A DNA stretch of 42,221 nt, from the NCBI GenBank assembly GCA_947427385.1, contig CANEHT010000010.1:1-42221 (forward strand). Reading direction: 5' to 3'. The notes under the pieces are model-generated. The model was not told the DNA's origin, did no database searches, and saw only the letters and a list, made by a program, of their open reading frames with translations. Position 1 is the stretch's first letter; each line of letters starts with the position of its first letter. This document shows positions 8,335-18,087 of this stretch, piece after piece. The DNA comes from an uncultured Clostridia bacterium. GTDB taxonomy: Bacteria > Bacillota > Clostridia > Lachnospirales > CAMVHY01. The translations under genes and the position numbers were made by a program.

Positions 8335-9318
8335 ATGCAACTAAATGTGGAAATAGATAGCGGATTGATGAGTACGCCGCTGCCCAATTTTTTTATCGAT
8401 AATTTTATGGTTTCTGCTAATCCAATTTTTTCGCTCATTTATATTTATTTGTATAAAAATTGTTTATACGGACAAAAAAAATTAACAATTTCAATGCTTG
8501 CAAAACATTTTAATGTAATCGAATCGGATATTTTTAACGCATTAAATTATTGGCATGAAAAAAATTTAATTGAATATGAAACAAAAAATGATGTTTTATT
8601 TGTCAAATTTATTTCTCCAAAATTTTCATCGAATAGTGAAATTGTTTTTACAAAAAAAACTGATGTGCCAAATTTTTTTAGCTTCCCAAGTTATACAATT
8701 CAAGAATTAAATTTGTACAAGGATAATCCAAAAATAAAAGAACTTTTTGATTTCGCACAAGATTCACTTGGGCGATATTTAACTTACTCAGATTTGAATC
8801 TGATATTTGGAATGTATGATTATTTGCGGTTGCCACTCGATGTGATTCATGTTTTAATTACTTATTGTGTGGATAATGGTCATAGAAATTTGTCGTACCT
8901 CGAAAAAGTTGCTATTGATTGGGCGTCAAATAAAATTGATTCTGTTGAAAAGGCAGAGGAAAAAATAAATGGCATGAATGAATTATTTCGCGAGGTAAAA
9001 AAAGCGTTGGCCGTTAATAATTTGAATTTTAAGCAGCGCGAATTAATTTCAGATTGGGAGAAAAATTTACATATGTCGCAAGATTTAATCGTTGAAGCGT
9101 GTAATTTCACAATGATGAATATCGGTCGGCCTAATTTTAAATACCTCGAATCAATTTTAGAAACGTGGAATAAAAAAGGTATTAAAACTGTTCAGCAAGC
9201 TCAAAATTGTAAAATTGATTTTACAGAAAAAACATTTGTCAGAAAAAATAAATTTGCTAATTTTAAACAACGTGAGTGGGATTTCGCAAAAATTGAGAAG
9301 CTTGCACAGGAGGATTAA
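8335..9318 (+). CDS. DnaD-domain replication initiation protein
   Basis: Primosome protein that in Bacillota helps remodel the origin and recruit the DnaC/DnaI helicase loader. In 327 residues it has an N-terminal winged-helix-like region (about 1-100), then a DnaD C-terminal domain with LNLIFGMYDYLRLPLDVIHVLITYC and LSYLEKVAIDWA, then a second partial copy near 245-290 with NFKYLESILETW. It starts one base after the PBP stop behind AAGGAAG and is followed 4 nt later by the helicase loader, so the two are probably co-translated. That pairing supports a replication role. The exact orthologue (DnaD or a DnaB-like initiator) is uncertain. Confidence 0.88.
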   Translation: MQLNVEIDSGLMSTPLPNFFIDNFMVSANPIFSLIYIYLYKNCLYGQKKLTISMLAKHFNVIESDIFNALNYWHEKNLIEYETKNDVLFVKFISPKFSSNSEIVFTKKTDVPNFFSFPSYTIQELNLYKDNPKIKELFDFAQDSLGRYLTYSDLNLIFGMYDYLRLPLDVIHVLITYCVDNGHRNLSYLEKVAIDWASNKIDSVEKAEEKINGMNELFREVKKALAVNNLNFKQRELISDWEKNLHMSQDLIVEACNFTMMNIGRPNFKYLESILETWNKKGIKTVQQAQNCKIDFTEKTFVRKNKFANFKQREWDFAKIEKLAQED

Positions 9319-9322
9319 TTTT

Positions 9323-10318
9323 ATGAATCAGAAAATTTTTACCGATATTATGCGTGAATATGAAAAAATACGTTTAATGAATAATTCTATAAAAAATAAA
9401 AGAAAAAAAAAATTATTTGAGCTAAATCCTCGGTTTCTACAAATTGAAAATGAACTTGCAAGTATCGGTATAAAAATTTCTAAGGCTGTTTTAAATCATG
9501 ATAAAAATTCTTTACAAAATTTGCAATCTCAAAATCAAATATTATTGAAAGAAAAAAATGATATTTTATTGAAATTAAATCTCCCACAAAATTATTTGAA
9601 TGTTTATACGTGTCATGAGTGCAAAGATACTGGATATGTTAAAAATAAAAAATGTAAATGTTTCGTACAAAAATTAATTGAGAAATATTATGATCTTTCA
9701 AATTTACAAAATATTTTTGAAACAGAAAATTTCGATATGTTTGACTCACGTTATTATCCTAAGAAATGTTATGATGATGACGATAAAACTTCATACGAAT
9801 TGATAAATAGAGTTTACGAAAAAAGTTTGTACTTCGTAAATAATTTTGATAATGAGTTTAAAAATTTATTATTTTACGGGAATACGGGTTTAGGTAAAAC
9901 TTTTTTTTGTAATTGTATCGCAAAAGAAATTTTGGGAAAAGGTAAAACTGTTTTATATGTTACCGCTCCACAATTATTTAAAATTATGGAGTCAATTCGA
10001 TTTGATAAAACTGATGAAAATAAAGATGAGTACGATGAAATGATTTTTAACTGCGATTTATTAATTATCGATGATTTAGGGACTGAGTTCGCAACTTTAC
10101 CAACACAGTCAGAACTTTTTAACGTAATAAATACGCGTATGCTCGCACGAAAACCAATTATAATTTCAACAAATCTCTCTATGAAAGAATTAGAAAAGCA
10201 GTATTCATCACGGATTTCTTCAAGATTGATTGGTAATTATCAACTTTTAAAATTTACCGGTGAAGATATTCGTTTACAAAAAAAATTTGGTAAAGGTGAA
10301 AAAAATAATTTTACTTAG
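9323..10318 (+). CDS. DnaC/DnaI-like replicative helicase loader (AAA+ ATPase)
   Basis: Loads the DnaB-type replicative helicase at the origin or at restart sites. The 331-residue protein has a coiled N-terminal part, a Cys cluster CHECKDTGYVKNKKCKC (zinc site, as in DnaI-type loaders), Walker A GNTGLGKT, Walker B LLIIDDLG, a sensor motif IIISTN and an arginine-finger region SRISSRL. The ATG at 9323 follows CAGGAGG directly. An open frame extends upstream to 9215, but that part lies inside the DnaD gene and lacks a ribosome site. Its stop overlaps the convergent cwlD by 8 bp. Confidence 0.92.
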   Translation: MNQKIFTDIMREYEKIRLMNNSIKNKRKKKLFELNPRFLQIENELASIGIKISKAVLNHDKNSLQNLQSQNQILLKEKNDILLKLNLPQNYLNVYTCHECKDTGYVKNKKCKCFVQKLIEKYYDLSNLQNIFETENFDMFDSRYYPKKCYDDDDKTSYELINRVYEKSLYFVNNFDNEFKNLLFYGNTGLGKTFFCNCIAKEILGKGKTVLYVTAPQLFKIMESIRFDKTDENKDEYDEMIFNCDLLIIDDLGTEFATLPTQSELFNVINTRMLARKPIIISTNLSMKELEKQYSSRISSRLIGNYQLLKFTGEDIRLQKKFGKGEKNNFT

Positions 10319-10997
10319 AACCATAATAATCCAAAATTCCTAAATAAATTGCCCATGCAATTTTGTTTTGATAATCACTATTTGTCAATTTGTTTAGTTC
10401 ATCATTGTTGGATAAAAATCCACACTCAACAATTACCGATGGAATTTTAATTTGCTTGAGAATGTAGTAATCTGAATTTATTTTTGCAACACGATTGTTA
10501 TTTGCATCGATATTCTTTTTAAATTGAGCTTGAATAAATTCCGCAAGTTTTTTACCACTCTCCGATTTTTTGTAATAAAAAACTTGCGCACCTTTTACTT
10601 TTTCTTGTGCAAATGAATTTTGATGGATACTGATAAGCATGTCAGCATTGGTTGAATTTGAAATTTCCTTTCGATTTCGCATATCTTTCATTTTTTTTTC
10701 ACCGAGTGCTTCGTCATCACTACGTGTCATTAATACGAACGCGCCGCTTTGCTGTAAATATTCCTGTAATTTTTTTGCGATGTCAAGGTTTACGTTCTTT
10801 TCTAAAATATTATTTGCGGCAACTTTGCCGGGATCCCAGCCGCCATGTCCAGCATCTATCAAAATTATTTTGTTAGATAGTGGCATAGAAAAAGTTGGGC
10901 AGATTTCATTGCCGATAGAATTTATCAAGCTACCCAAGACGATGCCAATACATACGACAAAAATAATACTTTCTTTTTTGACGCTAAAGACGCGCAT
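10311..10997 (-). CDS. cwlD: N-acetylmuramoyl-L-alanine amidase (Amidase_3, CwlD-like)
   Basis: Zinc amidase that cuts the lactyl-Ala bond of peptidoglycan. In spore formers CwlD makes muramic-delta-lactam in the cortex; related enzymes act in vegetative wall turnover. A membrane or signal segment (about 10-30) precedes the Amidase_3 domain. Zinc and catalytic motifs are visible: DAGHGG (His), ILEKNVNL (Glu), SIHQN (His) and VECGFLSN (Glu). The 228 residues fit CwlD. The ATG at 10997 and its GGAGG lie inside a long hairpin shared with the end of obg, so translation may depend on unfolding. The symbol is tentative because a sporulation role cannot be shown here. Confidence 0.85.
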   Translation of the reverse strand: MRVFSVKKESIIFVVCIGIVLGSLINSIGNEICPTFSMPLSNKIILIDAGHGGWDPGKVAANNILEKNVNLDIAKKLQEYLQQSGAFVLMTRSDDEALGEKKMKDMRNRKEISNSTNADMLISIHQNSFAQEKVKGAQVFYYKKSESGKKLAEFIQAQFKKNIDANNNRVAKINSDYYILKQIKIPSVIVECGFLSNNDELNKLTNSDYQNKIAWAIYLGILDYYGSK

Positions 10998-11054
10998 AAA
11001 AAACCTCCGCAGTATTTTTTATAATAATATTTGCGAAGGATTTTTTTTATGCGC
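10992..11054 (-). promoter_or_regulatory. Bidirectional terminator-like hairpin masking the cwlD ribosome site and start codon
   Basis: The arm 10992-11011 pairs with 11032-11054: GCGCATAAAAAA with TTTTTTATGCGC, plus CCTCCGCA with TGCGAAGG. On the minus strand the inner GC stem is followed by six T, an obg terminator. The same 3' arm carries GCGGAGG and the ATG of cwlD. The structure could end the obg transcript, and in read-through RNA would hide the cwlD start. Confidence 0.75.
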
Positions 11055-11056
11055 AT

Positions 11057-12915
<1,859 letters not shown>

Positions 12916-12945
12916 GATAAATCATCTCCTTACGAGTTTGCAAAA

Positions 12946-12974
12946 ATGATACCAATAAAAATAGGGAAAGTCAA
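12946..12974 (-). promoter_or_regulatory. hpf promoter
   Basis: Minus strand: TTGACT (12974-12969), a 17-bp spacer and TATCAT (12951-12946). It begins next to the stop codon of the upstream LysM gene and fits the sigma-A consensus well. Confidence 0.75.
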
Positions 12975-13685
12975 CTATTTTTCAGGGATAATTAATTTTT
13001 GGTTTACATGCAAACTTTCATTTGTTAAATTATTTTTTTCAATAATTTTATTATAGAAATTTGTTGAGCCATAAAATTTTTTGCTTATAGATGATAAAGT
13101 ATCGCCGGCTTGAACTATGTACTCAGTTTCTTTCGATTCATCTTCAGGAGTTACTGAAGGTTCAGGCTCAGTTTCAGGATTATTAAAATCTTCAATAATT
13201 TTTTTCAAATTTTCATTTTCAATTAAAACAGTTTGTAATTTTTCATTTGCTTGAGCATTTTCTTCAATATGAGATTTAAGCTCGATAATTTGTTTATTCA
13301 AGGAATTTATTTTAAAAATTAACAAAGCAATTACACACAAAAAAAGTACGAATAAAAATGAAACGAATAGTTTAAAAAAAGAACTCTTTGGCTTTGTATA
13401 ATTATTATCGAAATTGCGGGTATTAAAATTATTTAAAAATTCATTTTCAGCATTACTTCGTACACGTTTTTTGACATTTATTTTTTTTTGTTGCGTAAAA
13501 TTTTCAAAATTTGGGTCAGTCATATTATATTTATTTATAAAGTCGTTATAACTTGAAGTTGGATTTTTACTTTCATTAAATAATTTTTCAACGGCATTTA
13601 ATGGCAAGTTTTCTTTATAAAAATCCAACGTATTTTCAAAATTATTTTTAGTAAATTCGAAATCGTCGGAACGATTTTTTTTCAA
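12975..13685 (-). CDS. Membrane-anchored LysM-domain protein
   Basis: Unnamed protein of 236 residues. A long polar, Asn/Asp/Lys-rich cytoplasmic N-terminus (1-100) precedes one membrane segment (about 103-125), an outside coiled coil (126-166), an acidic Pro/Glu linker (169-187) and one LysM domain (about 188-234: YIVQAGDTLSSISKKFYG ... NQKLIIPEK). LysM binds N-acetylglucosamine in peptidoglycan, so the protein probably links the membrane to the wall; partners are unknown. It resembles small LysM proteins often found near division or competence genes, but I cannot name it. TTG start behind GAGGTGAT. It has its own near-consensus promoter. Confidence 0.8.
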   Translation of the reverse strand: MKKNRSDDFEFTKNNFENTLDFYKENLPLNAVEKLFNESKNPTSSYNDFINKYNMTDPNFENFTQQKKINVKKRVRSNAENEFLNNFNTRNFDNNYTKPKSSFFKLFVSFLFVLFLCVIALLIFKINSLNKQIIELKSHIEENAQANEKLQTVLIENENLKKIIEDFNNPETEPEPSVTPEDESKETEYIVQAGDTLSSISKKFYGSTNFYNKIIEKNNLTNESLHVNQKLIIPEK

Positions 13686-13713
13686 TTTTTATCACCTCAT
13701 GTATTTTAAACAA

Positions 13714-13742
13714 ATTTTAAGTTTATTTTTGTCGTTTGTCAA
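13714..13742 (-). promoter_or_regulatory. Promoter of the LysM protein gene
   Basis: Minus strand: consensus TTGACA (13742-13737), a 17-bp spacer and TAAAAT (13719-13714). One of the best promoter matches in the window. Confidence 0.8.
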
Positions 13743-13745
13743 CAT

Positions 13746-13773
13746 AAAAAAATTGCCATAAAAATTATGGCAA
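13746..13773 (-). terminator. Terminator after the lysine-rich protein gene
   Basis: The stem TTGCCATAA (13753-13761) with TTATGGCAA (13765-13773) is followed on the minus strand by seven T (13752-13746). It lies just after the stop at 13779. The other side also carries a T/A run, so it may work in both directions. Confidence 0.8.
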
Positions 13774-13778
13774 AAAAA

Positions 13779-14174
13779 TTATATAAGGTCATTTCGCATA
13801 TATCCTTCATTACCAAATGCTGATAATCGCTCTTGCACTTTAAATAAATTCTTTTTAATTTCAAGATTTTGTTCGGCAATTTTTTGTGCTCTTTTTATTG
13901 ACTTATAAAAATTAGGGTTTTTATTTGAATTTATTTCCTTATTTGCCTTATTTGCCTTAGAAATATTTTCTCTATTTTCTCTTTCGCGTTCTTTCAGCAA
14001 AAAATCTTGACGTTTTTCAGCAAGCTTTTTTAATTTAATTCGTCTTTTTTTAGCTAATTTTAATTTTTTTACTTTCAATTTTTTTTTAAAACTATTTTTT
14101 GAATTAAATTTTGAATTTCCAGTATCTGCACGGTCGCCGCCACACAAACTTTTAATTTTTTCGAAGGCAGACAT
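13779..14174 (-). CDS. Unrecognised lysine-rich basic protein
   Basis: I do not recognise this 131-residue protein. It is extremely basic: residues 29-60 are almost a continuous run of Lys, Arg, Leu and Ala (KKLKVKKLKLAKKRRIKLKKL), followed by a charged helical stretch (RQDFLLKERERENRENISKANK) and a C-terminal helix near KSIKRAQKIAEQNLEIKKNL. No membrane segment or signal is visible. Composition suggests nucleic-acid or ribosome binding, or a coiled-coil scaffold; this is inference only. A good GGAGGTG ribosome site, 15-nt spacing from comEA upstream and a clear terminator downstream argue that it is a real gene, co-transcribed with comEA. Confidence 0.7.
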   Translation of the reverse strand: MSAFEKIKSLCGGDRADTGNSKFNSKNSFKKKLKVKKLKLAKKRRIKLKKLAEKRQDFLLKERERENRENISKANKANKEINSNKNPNFYKSIKRAQKIAEQNLEIKKNLFKVQERLSAFGNEGYMRNDLI

Positions 14175-14189
14175 CTTTTACACCTCCAA

Positions 14190-14891
14190 TTAATTAACAG
14201 TAACAAAATCTTTTAACTTTTCAAAAGTTTTATTTCCAATTCTTTTGACTTCTTTAAGCTGTTCGATAGATTCAAAATTACCATTTTGTTCTCGGTACAA
14301 AACAATGTTGCTAGCAATTGTTGGGCCTACGTTTGGTAATTGTTCAAGTTCAGAAACCGTTGCTGTATTTATATTTATCAATTTTTTTGGTTTTGTAGAA
14401 TCATCCAAGTTATAATTTCCAGTTGCGGCAGAAAGTATATCCTCAATTTTATTTTCATTCTCATTTAAACTAAAGTTTCCAAAACTTAAATTTTTATCCG
14501 AAGTAATATTACGTTCATTTATATTTGGTATGCGTATTTTTTCGCCATCTTTTATGTACTCAGCTAAATTAACTCTATCCAAATCGGCCGCTTCGGTTGC
14601 GCCGCCTGCAGCTTTTACAGCATCTATAAGACGGTCTTTACTATCTAAAGTATAAACACCAGGATTATTAATTTCGCCGGCAACATGAACTTTATAATAT
14701 ACACCTGATTTTGTTTCAGTTGGTATCACATTTTCTTGTGCGCTATTTGTAGATGAAGTTTGAACTACTTGCTGATTTTGTAAATTTTTTTGGCGGATAT
14801 TTTCACGGCCTTGTGTAAAATAAAAATAGCCACATAGAACCAAAAAAATTATCCCAAATATACCAATTACTTTAACACGGTCACTATCCAA
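14190..14891 (-). CDS. comEA: ComEA-type DNA-binding protein
   Basis: Membrane-bound receptor that captures double-stranded DNA for uptake in competent cells. Its 233 residues hold an N-terminal membrane anchor (7-26), a low-complexity linker, an SLBB domain (about 65-122: YKVHVAGEINNPGVY) and a C-terminal double helix-hairpin-helix domain (172-232: INTATVSELEQLPNVGPTIASNIV ... RIGNKTFEKLKDFV). TTG start behind GGGAGG. The partner channel genes comEC and comEB are not adjacent, so natural transformation cannot be concluded from this gene alone. Confidence 0.93.
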   Translation of the reverse strand: MDSDRVKVIGIFGIIFLVLCGYFYFTQGRENIRQKNLQNQQVVQTSSTNSAQENVIPTETKSGVYYKVHVAGEINNPGVYTLDSKDRLIDAVKAAGGATEAADLDRVNLAEYIKDGEKIRIPNINERNITSDKNLSFGNFSLNENENKIEDILSAATGNYNLDDSTKPKKLININTATVSELEQLPNVGPTIASNIVLYREQNGNFESIEQLKEVKRIGNKTFEKLKDFVTVN

Positions 14892-14915
14892 TTTAAAAAG
14901 CCTCCCTAAATTTTA

Positions 14916-14944
14916 TTGCAAAAAATTTCATCGCCATTTATAAT
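14916..14944 (+). promoter_or_regulatory. Promoter of the D,D-carboxypeptidase gene
   Basis: TTGCAA (14916-14921), a 17-bp spacer and TATAAT (14939-14944). It lies in the divergent region between comEA and the carboxypeptidase gene. I found no equally good promoter for comEA. Confidence 0.6.
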
Positions 14945-14987
14945 TTTGTGAAATAAACTTTTCAAAAATTAATTTGCAGGTGAAAAA

Positions 14988-16283
14988 ATGAAAGCATATT
15001 CAAAAAAAATTACAGTCTCATTTTTATTATATACCATAATTTTTTTTAATTCAATAACGTCAATAAAAGCTGAAGAAATAAATGGCAAGTCGGCAATATT
15101 AATTGATATGTTGACCGATACGATAATGTTTGAGAAAGATTCGCAGCAAAAAAATTTTCCAGCAAGTACGACAAAAATAATGACAGCATTACTGACGCTC
15201 GAACACTGTAAAAATTTTGAGGATAAAATAAAAATGTCGCACGATGCCGTTTATAGTATTGCGCCTGGCAGTAGCCATATTGCAATGAATGAGGGTGAAA
15301 CACTTACTGTTGAGCAAGCTCTCTATGGTTTGTTAGTTGCGTCCGCAAATGAAATTGCTAATGCGCTTGCTGAATATGTTTCGGGAAATGTAAATGATTT
15401 TTGTAAGTTAATGAATGAGCGCGCAAAAAAATTGGGCTGTAAAAATACAAACTTCGTTAATCCACATGGATATCATAACGATGAACATTTTTCATGTGCG
15501 TACGATATCGCATTGATGATGAAAGAGGCAATAAAGTATGAAGAATTTAACAAAATAATAAGTACGAAACGCTATGAGATTGCGCCAACTGAAAAACAAA
15601 CGGAAACCAGAATTTTGTATAACACGAACAAAATGATTCAGTACGGCGAATATTATGATACGGATGTAGTTGGCGGTAAAACTGGTTATACAAATGAAGC
15701 CGGGCATACGTTAGCAATTTATGCGAAACGCGATGATATGCAATTAATTTCAGTTGTTATGGGCGAAGAAAATTTTGATGCGTATACCGATACGAAGAAA
15801 ATTTTGAATGACGGATTCAATAAATTTCACGACGTTGAATTAATTAAAAAAAATGACTGGCAAAAAAATTGCACAGTCACACAAAAATATAAAAATAAAA
15901 TTTTGGATATCGATACCGTGAACGTTTATCCAGAAAGTGATATCGTATTAAAATTGCCAAACACAATAGACAAAAGCAAATTAAAAATTACAAATGAGCT
16001 TGCTGAAAAAATTTCGGCGCCCGTAAAAAAAACTTCACCTGTCGGTAAAATTTTTGTTACGTATAAAAATAAAATTATAAATGAAACAAAATTATTTCCG
16101 GAAGAAAATATAAATTTACTTGACGAAAAAATAATAGCAAAAATCAATCGCAAAGAATTAGTACAAAAAATATTTTTTATATGTATAAAAGTTTTGGCGT
16201 ATTTGTCGCTAACTTTTGCCATTTTAATATTTCTCATTCGCAGAATAAATATCCGCAGAAAACGTAAACGCTCGAAAAATTGA
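14988..16283 (+). CDS. D-alanyl-D-alanine carboxypeptidase (DacF/PBP5 type)
   Basis: Removes the terminal D-Ala from peptidoglycan pentapeptides outside the membrane, limiting cross-linking. The 431-residue protein has a signal peptide (about 1-28, ending IKAEE) and penicillin-binding motifs STTK (Ser60, Lys63), SAN (119-121) and KTG (231-233). A beta-rich C-terminal domain and then a hydrophobic segment (about 393-415) with a basic tail (RRKRKRS) anchor it in the membrane. The ATG at 14988 follows AGGTGA. It converges on dnaB with only 6 bp between the stop codons and no hairpin there. DacF or DacA function cannot be separated. Confidence 0.93.
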   Translation: MKAYSKKITVSFLLYTIIFFNSITSIKAEEINGKSAILIDMLTDTIMFEKDSQQKNFPASTTKIMTALLTLEHCKNFEDKIKMSHDAVYSIAPGSSHIAMNEGETLTVEQALYGLLVASANEIANALAEYVSGNVNDFCKLMNERAKKLGCKNTNFVNPHGYHNDEHFSCAYDIALMMKEAIKYEEFNKIISTKRYEIAPTEKQTETRILYNTNKMIQYGEYYDTDVVGGKTGYTNEAGHTLAIYAKRDDMQLISVVMGEENFDAYTDTKKILNDGFNKFHDVELIKKNDWQKNCTVTQKYKNKILDIDTVNVYPESDIVLKLPNTIDKSKLKITNELAEKISAPVKKTSPVGKIFVTYKNKIINETKLFPEENINLLDEKIIAKINRKELVQKIFFICIKVLAYLSLTFAILIFLIRRINIRRKRKRSKN

Positions 16284-16289
16284 CAGATT

Positions 16290-17618
16290 TTATTTTTCCA
16301 AATTCATAAATTTTGTGTAAGCACTTGCCCACAATAAATCTATTGTTCCCGTGGGACCGTTCCGTTGCTTAGCAATTATGAGCTCCGCTTGATTTTTTTT
16401 GTCGGTATCAGGATTGTAATATTCATCGCGATATAAAAATGCTACTACGTCAGCATCTTGTTCAATAGCGCCGGATTCACGCAAATCTGAAAGCATAGGA
16501 CGATGATCGGCGCGCGCCTCACACGCACGACTTAATTGTGAGAGCGCAACTATTGGAACGTTAATTTCGCGCGATATGCTTTTCAATGAACGCGAAATTT
16601 CTGAAATTTCTTGTTGACGCGAATCACTTCGACCGTTTCCCGACATAAGCTGTAAATAATCAATGATGACCAAGCCGATATTTTTTTCTAGCTTCAACTT
16701 TCGGCACTTCGCTTTTAATTGTGCGGCAGAAATCCCAGGCGTATCGTCAATAAAAATTGGTGCTTGTGAAAGTGGCGCAAGTGCCATTGCAATTTTTGAC
16801 CAATCATCTTGATTTAATTGACCAGTACGTAAATTTTGTGAATCTATCATCGCTTCGGAACAAAGCATACGATTTGCGAGTTGTAACCTTGACATTTCCA
16901 AACTAAAAACAGCGACAGGAATTTGCTTGCGTATGCCGACATTTTCCGCAATATTTAATGCAAAAGCAGTTTTACCCATTGAAGGCCGTGCCGCAATCAA
17001 AATCAAATCAGAATTTTGAAGTCCGGCCGTTTTATTATCAAAATCTATGAAGCCAGTTGGGATGCCAGTAATTTTGTCAGTTGAGTGAAAAATTTTCTCG
17101 ACATTATCAATTGCTTCAACCAAAATTTCATTTAATTGAACAAAATCGGCAGAGTTTCGATTCTGAATTATATTGAAAATATTTTTTTCGGCTTCTTCCA
17201 AAATTAACTCGACAGGTTTCTTTGCACTGTAACTATCAGCAGTAATCTCTGAAAAAATTTTAATCAATCGACGTAAAGTTGATTTGTTTTGAACAATTTT
17301 TACATATTGCTTGAGATTTGCAGACGTATAAAAATCATTAGCGAGTTGCGTCAAAAAATCTATACCGCCAATTTTTTGCAACAAGCCAGATTGTTCAAGT
17401 TTATTTTTTACGGTTATAACGTCTATTGGCTCATTCTCAAAAATTAATTCTTGCATTGCGGTAAAAATTAATTGGAAATCCGGGCGATAAAAATCGTTCG
17501 TATTTAAATGTTCATGTGCGTAAGAGGCGGCGTCAGATTCAAATAACATACTGCAAATAATTGCACGTTCAGCTTCGGAATCGAAAGGAGGTAATTTTTT
17601 TGCTAAATTATCTTCCAT
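16290..17618 (-). CDS. dnaB: Replicative DNA helicase DnaB
   Basis: Hexameric 5'-3' helicase that unwinds DNA at the fork. The 442-residue protein has the N-terminal DnaB domain (LPPFDSEAERAIICSMLFE), linker, and RecA-like core with Walker A ARPSMGKTAF, Walker B LVIIDYLQLM, RSDSRQQEISEISRSLK and the C-terminal RESGAIEQDADVVAFLYRDEYY. Full length. The ATG at 17618 is preceded by GAGG lying in the last codons of rplI, two bases upstream of dnaB. This rplI-dnaB coupling is common in Bacillota. It closes a long minus-strand gene string that starts with the ATPase genes. Confidence 0.97.
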   Translation of the reverse strand: MEDNLAKKLPPFDSEAERAIICSMLFESDAASYAHEHLNTNDFYRPDFQLIFTAMQELIFENEPIDVITVKNKLEQSGLLQKIGGIDFLTQLANDFYTSANLKQYVKIVQNKSTLRRLIKIFSEITADSYSAKKPVELILEEAEKNIFNIIQNRNSADFVQLNEILVEAIDNVEKIFHSTDKITGIPTGFIDFDNKTAGLQNSDLILIAARPSMGKTAFALNIAENVGIRKQIPVAVFSLEMSRLQLANRMLCSEAMIDSQNLRTGQLNQDDWSKIAMALAPLSQAPIFIDDTPGISAAQLKAKCRKLKLEKNIGLVIIDYLQLMSGNGRSDSRQQEISEISRSLKSISREINVPIVALSQLSRACEARADHRPMLSDLRESGAIEQDADVVAFLYRDEYYNPDTDKKNQAELIIAKQRNGPTGTIDLLWASAYTKFMNLEK

Positions 17619-17620
17619 AG

Positions 17621-18070
17621 CTAATCCTCATTTATGATTTCCAAATTTAATTTTGCAGTTATAGTGCCATATAATTTCACATTAACAATTTTTATGCCAA
17701 GGGATTTAATTGGTTCATCGAGGACAATTTTTTTCTTATCGATAGACAAAGAAAGTTGACGCGAAATTTCATTTGAAATTTCTTTAGCAGTAACGGTGCC
17801 GAATAATTTTCCATTATCGCCAGATTTTGCACGTATAACAATTTTGGCATTTTCTAATTTTTTTGCTAAATCTTTGCTTTCTTTTATGAGTTGTTCTTTT
17901 TTGTATTCGTCAGCATTATTTTTAGCATTTAATTCGCTTAAAGCATTTTTTGTAGCTTCAATGGCAAGTTTTTTAGGGAAAAGATAATTTAAAGCGTAGC
18001 CGTCGCTTACGTTGACAATGTCAGATTTTTTGCCACTGCCTTTAACATTTTGTAACAATATAACTTTCAA
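17621..18070 (-). CDS. rplI: 50S ribosomal protein L9
   Basis: L9 binds 23S rRNA near the L1 stalk and helps keep the reading frame. Its 149 residues have the family N-terminus [36 protein letters not shown], the long central helix and the C-terminal RNA-binding domain. The TTG at 18070 is chosen: it lies 8 nt after GGAGG and gives the conserved MKVILLQ start. A GTG at 18079 overlaps the ribosome site and would add three foreign residues. It sits 17 bp after the SLH protein gene and 2 bp before dnaB. Confidence 0.96.
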   Translation of the reverse strand: MKVILLQNVKGSGKKSDIVNVSDGYALNYLFPKKLAIEATKNALSELNAKNNADEYKKEQLIKESKDLAKKLENAKIVIRAKSGDNGKLFGTVTAKEISNEISRQLSLSIDKKKIVLDEPIKSLGIKIVNVKLYGTITAKLNLEIINED

Positions 18071-18087
18071 TAAGGGCACCTCCTTTT

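Noticed and set aside
10311..10997. Taking CwlD plus the SpoVD-like PBP as proof of a spore former
   Set aside because: Both families have non-sporulation members, and no dedicated sporulation gene is in the window.
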